From positions 62,001 to 126,000 of the forward strand of contig CAZOGC010000006.1 of NCBI GenBank assembly GCA_964579505.1: a stretch of 64,000 bases of DNA, read 5' to 3'. Positions 60,795-64,000 of this stretch are shown piece after piece. The notes beneath the pieces were generated by a model. The model had not been told where the DNA came from and did no database searches. It saw only the letters and a list, made by a program, of their open reading frames with translations. This stretch comes from JAJYSO01 sp964579505. Its GTDB lineage: Bacteria > Bacteroidota > Bacteroidia > Flavobacteriales > Flavobacteriaceae. Positions within the stretch are counted from its first letter, which is position 1, and every line of letters begins with the position of its first letter. A program made the translations under genes and the position numbers.

Positions 60795-63700
60795 ATGCTA
60801 AAACGATTTATAGAACGGCCGGTACTGTCGACCGTCATCTCAATTCTTATCGTCATTCTGGGGGTTTTAGGCCTAACTAGCTTGCCGATTACACAATATC
60901 CTGATATTGCCCCTCCAACGGTTCAAGTAACTACTAGTTATCCGGGAGCCAACGCTGAAACCGTATTAAAAAGTGTCATTATCCCTATTGAAGAACAAAT
61001 CAATGGGGTAGAAGGTATGACGTATATTACCTCTTCTGCTACCAATACCGGACGGGCTCAGATTACTGTATATTTTGAACAAAACTATGACCCCGATATT
61101 GCGGCGGTAAACGTGCAAAACCGAGTGGCGCTGGCAAATCCACTATTGCCACAAGAAGTAAAACAGGTGGGGGTAACTACCAAGAAACAACAGACCAGCG
61201 CGTTGATGTTTCTTAATTTTTATAGTACAAACCCGCAGTATGGAGCTAAGTTTATAGCAAACTACCTTAATATTAATGTGGTGCCGGTTATGCAACGGGT
61301 TAATGGGGTAGGTAATGTACAGGTATTTAGTTCTAGAACTTATGCCATGCGTATCTGGATTAACCCTGATAAAATGGCGGCGTATGGATTAGAACCGTCA
61401 GATATTGCGGCAGCTATTCAAGCACAAAGTCAAGAGGCTGCAGCGGGTACACTCGGACAGAATAATGGTGAGAGCTTTGAATATACCATTGTTTATTCGG
61501 GAAGGCTAGACGATGCAAAACAATATGAAAATATTGTATTAAAGGCCCTTGGAAACGGACAATTCTTGCATTTAAAAGATGTAGCTGATATAGAGCTGGG
61601 AGTTGAAAATTATGGAGTAACCTCATCTAATATGGGGTACCCAAGTATTGCCATGGCGGTATATCAGACCAAAGGTTCTAATGCGCAAGAAATTATAGAT
61701 AATATTCAGAAGAGATTAGACGAAATTAAACATACGCTTCCGGAAGGAATCAAAATAAACATACCTTATAATACCAATGAATTCTTAAATGCTTCTATAG
61801 AAAAAGTAGTACACACGCTTATAGAGGCCTTTATCTTGGTGTTTATTGTGGTGTTTATTTTCTTGCAAGACTTGCGTTCTACGTTAATTCCGGCTATTGC
61901 AGTGCCAGTGTCTATTGTAGGTACGTTCTTCTTCCTCAATCTATTTGGCTATTCACTCAACTTGTTAACGCTCTTTGCATTGGTGTTGGCTATTGGTATG
62001 GTGGTAGACGATGCTATTGTGGTTGTAGAAGCGGTACATGCCAAATTAGATGAAGGCGCACAAAATGTGCGAAAGGCAACGAACGAGGCTATGCATGAAA
62101 TAGCAGGAGCTATTGTTTCTATTACATTAGTAATGGCAGCGGTATTCTTGCCGGTAACCTTTATTAGCGGTCCCACCGGAGTGTTCTATAAACAGTTTGG
62201 GGTTACACTAATGGTAGCTATCGTTATTTCTGCATTTAACGCCTTAACGTTGAGCCCGGCTTTGTGTGCTCTTTTCTTAAAACCACACGATCCGAATAAA
62301 GAACACAAAAAGAAAAATCTAATTCAACGATTCCATTCGGGCTTTAACGTAGCTTTTGATGCTACCGTTAAAAAATACGGAAAGTCACTTCACTTTATCC
62401 ATAAAAAATGGTGGATTGCGGTGCTGCTAATCGTCTTGTCTGCAGTAGGTATTATGTGGACTTCTGCTAACGTATCTACCGGCTTTGTGCCTCAAGAAGA
62501 CCGCGGAATTGTATTTGTGAATGTTGATTTACCTATTGGTGCTTCTTTAGATCGTACCTATAAGGTAAACCAAGAAATTAGAGACAGAATATCTGGTATT
62601 CCCGGAGTAGATAATGTAACCCTTATTGCCGGGTTTAGTATGTTGAGCGGAGCGGGTAGTAACCACGGATTAGGATTTGTTAAACTAGACGATTTTAGTA
62701 AACGTCAAGAAGATGATAAATCGGTAGATGCTATTACGAAAAAACTATATGGCGCTACGGCAACCATTCCGAACGCTAAAGTTCTTTTCTTTGCACCGCC
62801 AAGTATCCCGGGATATGGATCATCCGGTGGTTTTGAGGTTAACCTGCTAGATAAATCAGGAGGTAGTTTTGATAAATTAAACGAAGAAAATAAGAAATTT
62901 CTTCGCGCCTTAACTATGCGACCTGAAATACTATATGCACAGTCGGCTTTTAGTACAGACTATCCGCAATACAAACTAGATATTAATGTACCTTTAGCTA
63001 AAGAATCTGGGGTAGGTGTAAATGCAATTCTTCGTACCCTTCAAGGATATATTGGAGGTATTTATACGGCAGATTTTTCTAAATTTGGAAAGCAATACCG
63101 AGTGTATATCCAGGCCCCGCCGGCAGATCGTGCTGAAAAAGCTGACTTAGACAATATTTATGTTCGTACTGCAAGCGGCCAAATGACACCTATTACACAA
63201 TTTATTACGTTGTCGCGTACGTATGGCCCACAAGCAGTAACTCGTTTCAACTTGTTTAACTCTACCAAAGTAACAGGGGCAGCCGCTCCGGGATATACTT
63301 CAGGAGACGCTATTAATGCCATTGAAGCAGTGGCATCTAAACTACCGACAGATTTTAGTATAGACTTTTCAGGATTGACTCGAGAAGAGGTAAAAGCTTC
63401 CGGTCAAACGTTTATCATCTTTATCTTGGTAGTCGTCTTCGTATATTTCCTATTGGCCGCTCAATATGAAAGTTACTTATTGCCGTTCTCTATCTTACTC
63501 TCGGTTCCGTTGGGTATTTTTGGAGCCTACTTTACCACCATGATTATGGGAATGCAGAACAATATTTATTTCCAAATTGCGATGATTATGTTAATTGGTT
63601 TGTTGGCTAAAAACGCTATCTTAATTGTAGAGTTTGCCATACAAAGGCGGCGAGCCGGCGCTTCTATCTTTGATTCGGCTATTGACGGAGCAAAAGTGCG

Positions 63701-63953
63701 CTTGCGTCCTATTTTGATGACTTCTTTTGCTTTTATCTTTGGATTGATGCCATTGGCATTAGCAACCGGAGTGGGAGCCGTAGGGCAACGTTCTATTGGA
63801 ACCAGTGCCGTAGGAGGGATGCTTATAGGTACACTCTTTGGAGTCTTTGTTATTCCAACCTTGTACATTTTCTTTGAATGGTTACAAGAAAAAATTACCG
63901 GCGTTCCGGGTGAAAAGGAAGCTTTGGAAGACGTAAAAAAAATTGAAGAATAG
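60795..63953 (+). CDS. RND efflux pump, AcrB/MexB-like HAE1 type
   Basis: The 1052-residue protein starts LKRFIERPVLSTVISILIVILGVLG and has twelve membrane helices with two large periplasmic loops, as in AcrB (1049 residues). The proton-relay pair is at about Asp405-Asp406 (GMVVDDAIVVVEAV), and Lys is at about 939 (LAKNAILIVEFA). It exports hydrophobic and amphipathic compounds such as drugs, dyes or bile salts in exchange for protons. The partner adaptor is just upstream and a probable outer-membrane channel gene begins 7 bp downstream. The length and motifs show a complete gene. Confidence 0.96.
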   Translation: MLKRFIERPVLSTVISILIVILGVLGLTSLPITQYPDIAPPTVQVTTSYPGANAETVLKSVIIPIEEQINGVEGMTYITSSATNTGRAQITVYFEQNYDPDIAAVNVQNRVALANPLLPQEVKQVGVTTKKQQTSALMFLNFYSTNPQYGAKFIANYLNINVVPVMQRVNGVGNVQVFSSRTYAMRIWINPDKMAAYGLEPSDIAAAIQAQSQEAAAGTLGQNNGESFEYTIVYSGRLDDAKQYENIVLKALGNGQFLHLKDVADIELGVENYGVTSSNMGYPSIAMAVYQTKGSNAQEIIDNIQKRLDEIKHTLPEGIKINIPYNTNEFLNASIEKVVHTLIEAFILVFIVVFIFLQDLRSTLIPAIAVPVSIVGTFFFLNLFGYSLNLLTLFALVLAIGMVVDDAIVVVEAVHAKLDEGAQNVRKATNEAMHEIAGAIVSITLVMAAVFLPVTFISGPTGVFYKQFGVTLMVAIVISAFNALTLSPALCALFLKPHDPNKEHKKKNLIQRFHSGFNVAFDATVKKYGKSLHFIHKKWWIAVLLIVLSAVGIMWTSANVSTGFVPQEDRGIVFVNVDLPIGASLDRTYKVNQEIRDRISGIPGVDNVTLIAGFSMLSGAGSNHGLGFVKLDDFSKRQEDDKSVDAITKKLYGATATIPNAKVLFFAPPSIPGYGSSGGFEVNLLDKSGGSFDKLNEENKKFLRALTMRPEILYAQSAFSTDYPQYKLDINVPLAKESGVGVNAILRTLQGYIGGIYTADFSKFGKQYRVYIQAPPADRAEKADLDNIYVRTASGQMTPITQFITLSRTYGPQAVTRFNLFNSTKVTGAAAPGYTSGDAINAIEAVASKLPTDFSIDFSGLTREEVKASGQTFIIFILVVVFVYFLLAAQYESYLLPFSILLSVPLGIFGAYFTTMIMGMQNNIYFQIAMIMLIGLLAKNAILIVEFAIQRRRAGASIFDSAIDGAKVRLRPILMTSFAFIFGLMPLALATGVGAVGQRSIGTSAVGGMLIGTLFGVFVIPTLYIFFEWLQEKITGVPGEKEALEDVKKIEE

Positions 63954-63960
63954 ATAAATT

Positions 63961-64000
63961 ATGAGAAGTTTATATAGAATAACAGGCATTTTAGTTGTAG
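63961..64000 (+). CDS. Start of a probable outer-membrane efflux channel gene (TolC-like), cut by the window end
   Basis: An ATG at 63961, 7 bp after the pump stop, opens a frame that runs to the window edge (MRSLYRITGILVV), with a start that looks like a signal peptide. RND operons of this layout normally end with a TolC/OprM-type channel. Only 13 codons are visible, so the identification is by position. Confidence 0.45.
   Translation, partial: MRSLYRITGILVV

Overview
The window looks like chromosomal DNA of a member of the Bacteroidota, most likely a flavobacterium (Flavobacteriaceae). The evidence is two SusC/SusD pairs, an ECF sigma/FecR pair, GldF/GldG-type ABC proteins, a type IX secretion (T9SS) C-terminal sorting domain on an amylase, a mevalonate-pathway kinase next to a UbiA prenyltransferase, and promoter elements of the form TAnnTTTG. 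The base composition is AT-rich. I saw no rRNA, tRNA, CRISPR array, insertion sequence or phage gene. The window cuts a gene at each end.

Layout. (1) 1-2677: end of a mevalonate-kinase-like gene, a UbiA-family prenyltransferase and a 2-hydroxyacid dehydrogenase. (2) 2687-17890: an ECF sigma factor facing away from a FecR anti-sigma factor, then SusC with a signalling (STN) domain, SusD, a DUF4843-like lipoprotein, a PKD-like lipoprotein, and an ABC exporter built from two GldF-GldG fusion proteins flanking one ATPase. This is the best candidate for a poorly described system. (3) 17906-23773 (minus): an M1 peptidase, two GH13 lipoproteins and a PhyH-type dioxygenase. (4) 23898-30951: an AraC regulator, then a minus-strand operon of SGNH hydrolase, GH3 glucosidase, zinc alcohol dehydrogenase and esterase, and a separate plus-strand esterase with a glycogen-binding-like domain. 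(5) 31023-49703: a full starch/maltose locus. (6) 49846-51765: dnaK. (7) 52215-58993: an ExbB-ExbD-ExbD-TonB operon, a PstS-like lipoprotein, a TPR protein and an OmpH/Skp-like lipoprotein. (8) 59137-end: a GbsR/MarR-type regulator followed by an RND efflux adaptor, pump and the first codons of a probable outer-membrane channel.

How the parts work together. In the starch locus a T9SS-exported GH13 enzyme and SusC/D/E would bind, cut and import alpha-glucan. Periplasmic GH13 and GH97 enzymes would trim it, an SLC45-like MFS carrier would move maltose inward, and GH65 phosphorylase plus beta-phosphoglucomutase would convert it to glucose and glucose 6-phosphate. A LacI regulator sits in the middle, with a perfect 16-bp palindrome in front of susC. 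The ExbB/D-TonB genes could energise the two SusC transporters. The sigma/FecR/STN-SusC set implies that substrate binding at the outer membrane switches on its own operon, and the linked ABC exporter is unusual cargo for such a unit. The PhyH, class III-like alcohol dehydrogenase and esterase-D-like genes could form an oxidative route that releases and removes formaldehyde from methylated sugars; this is inference only.
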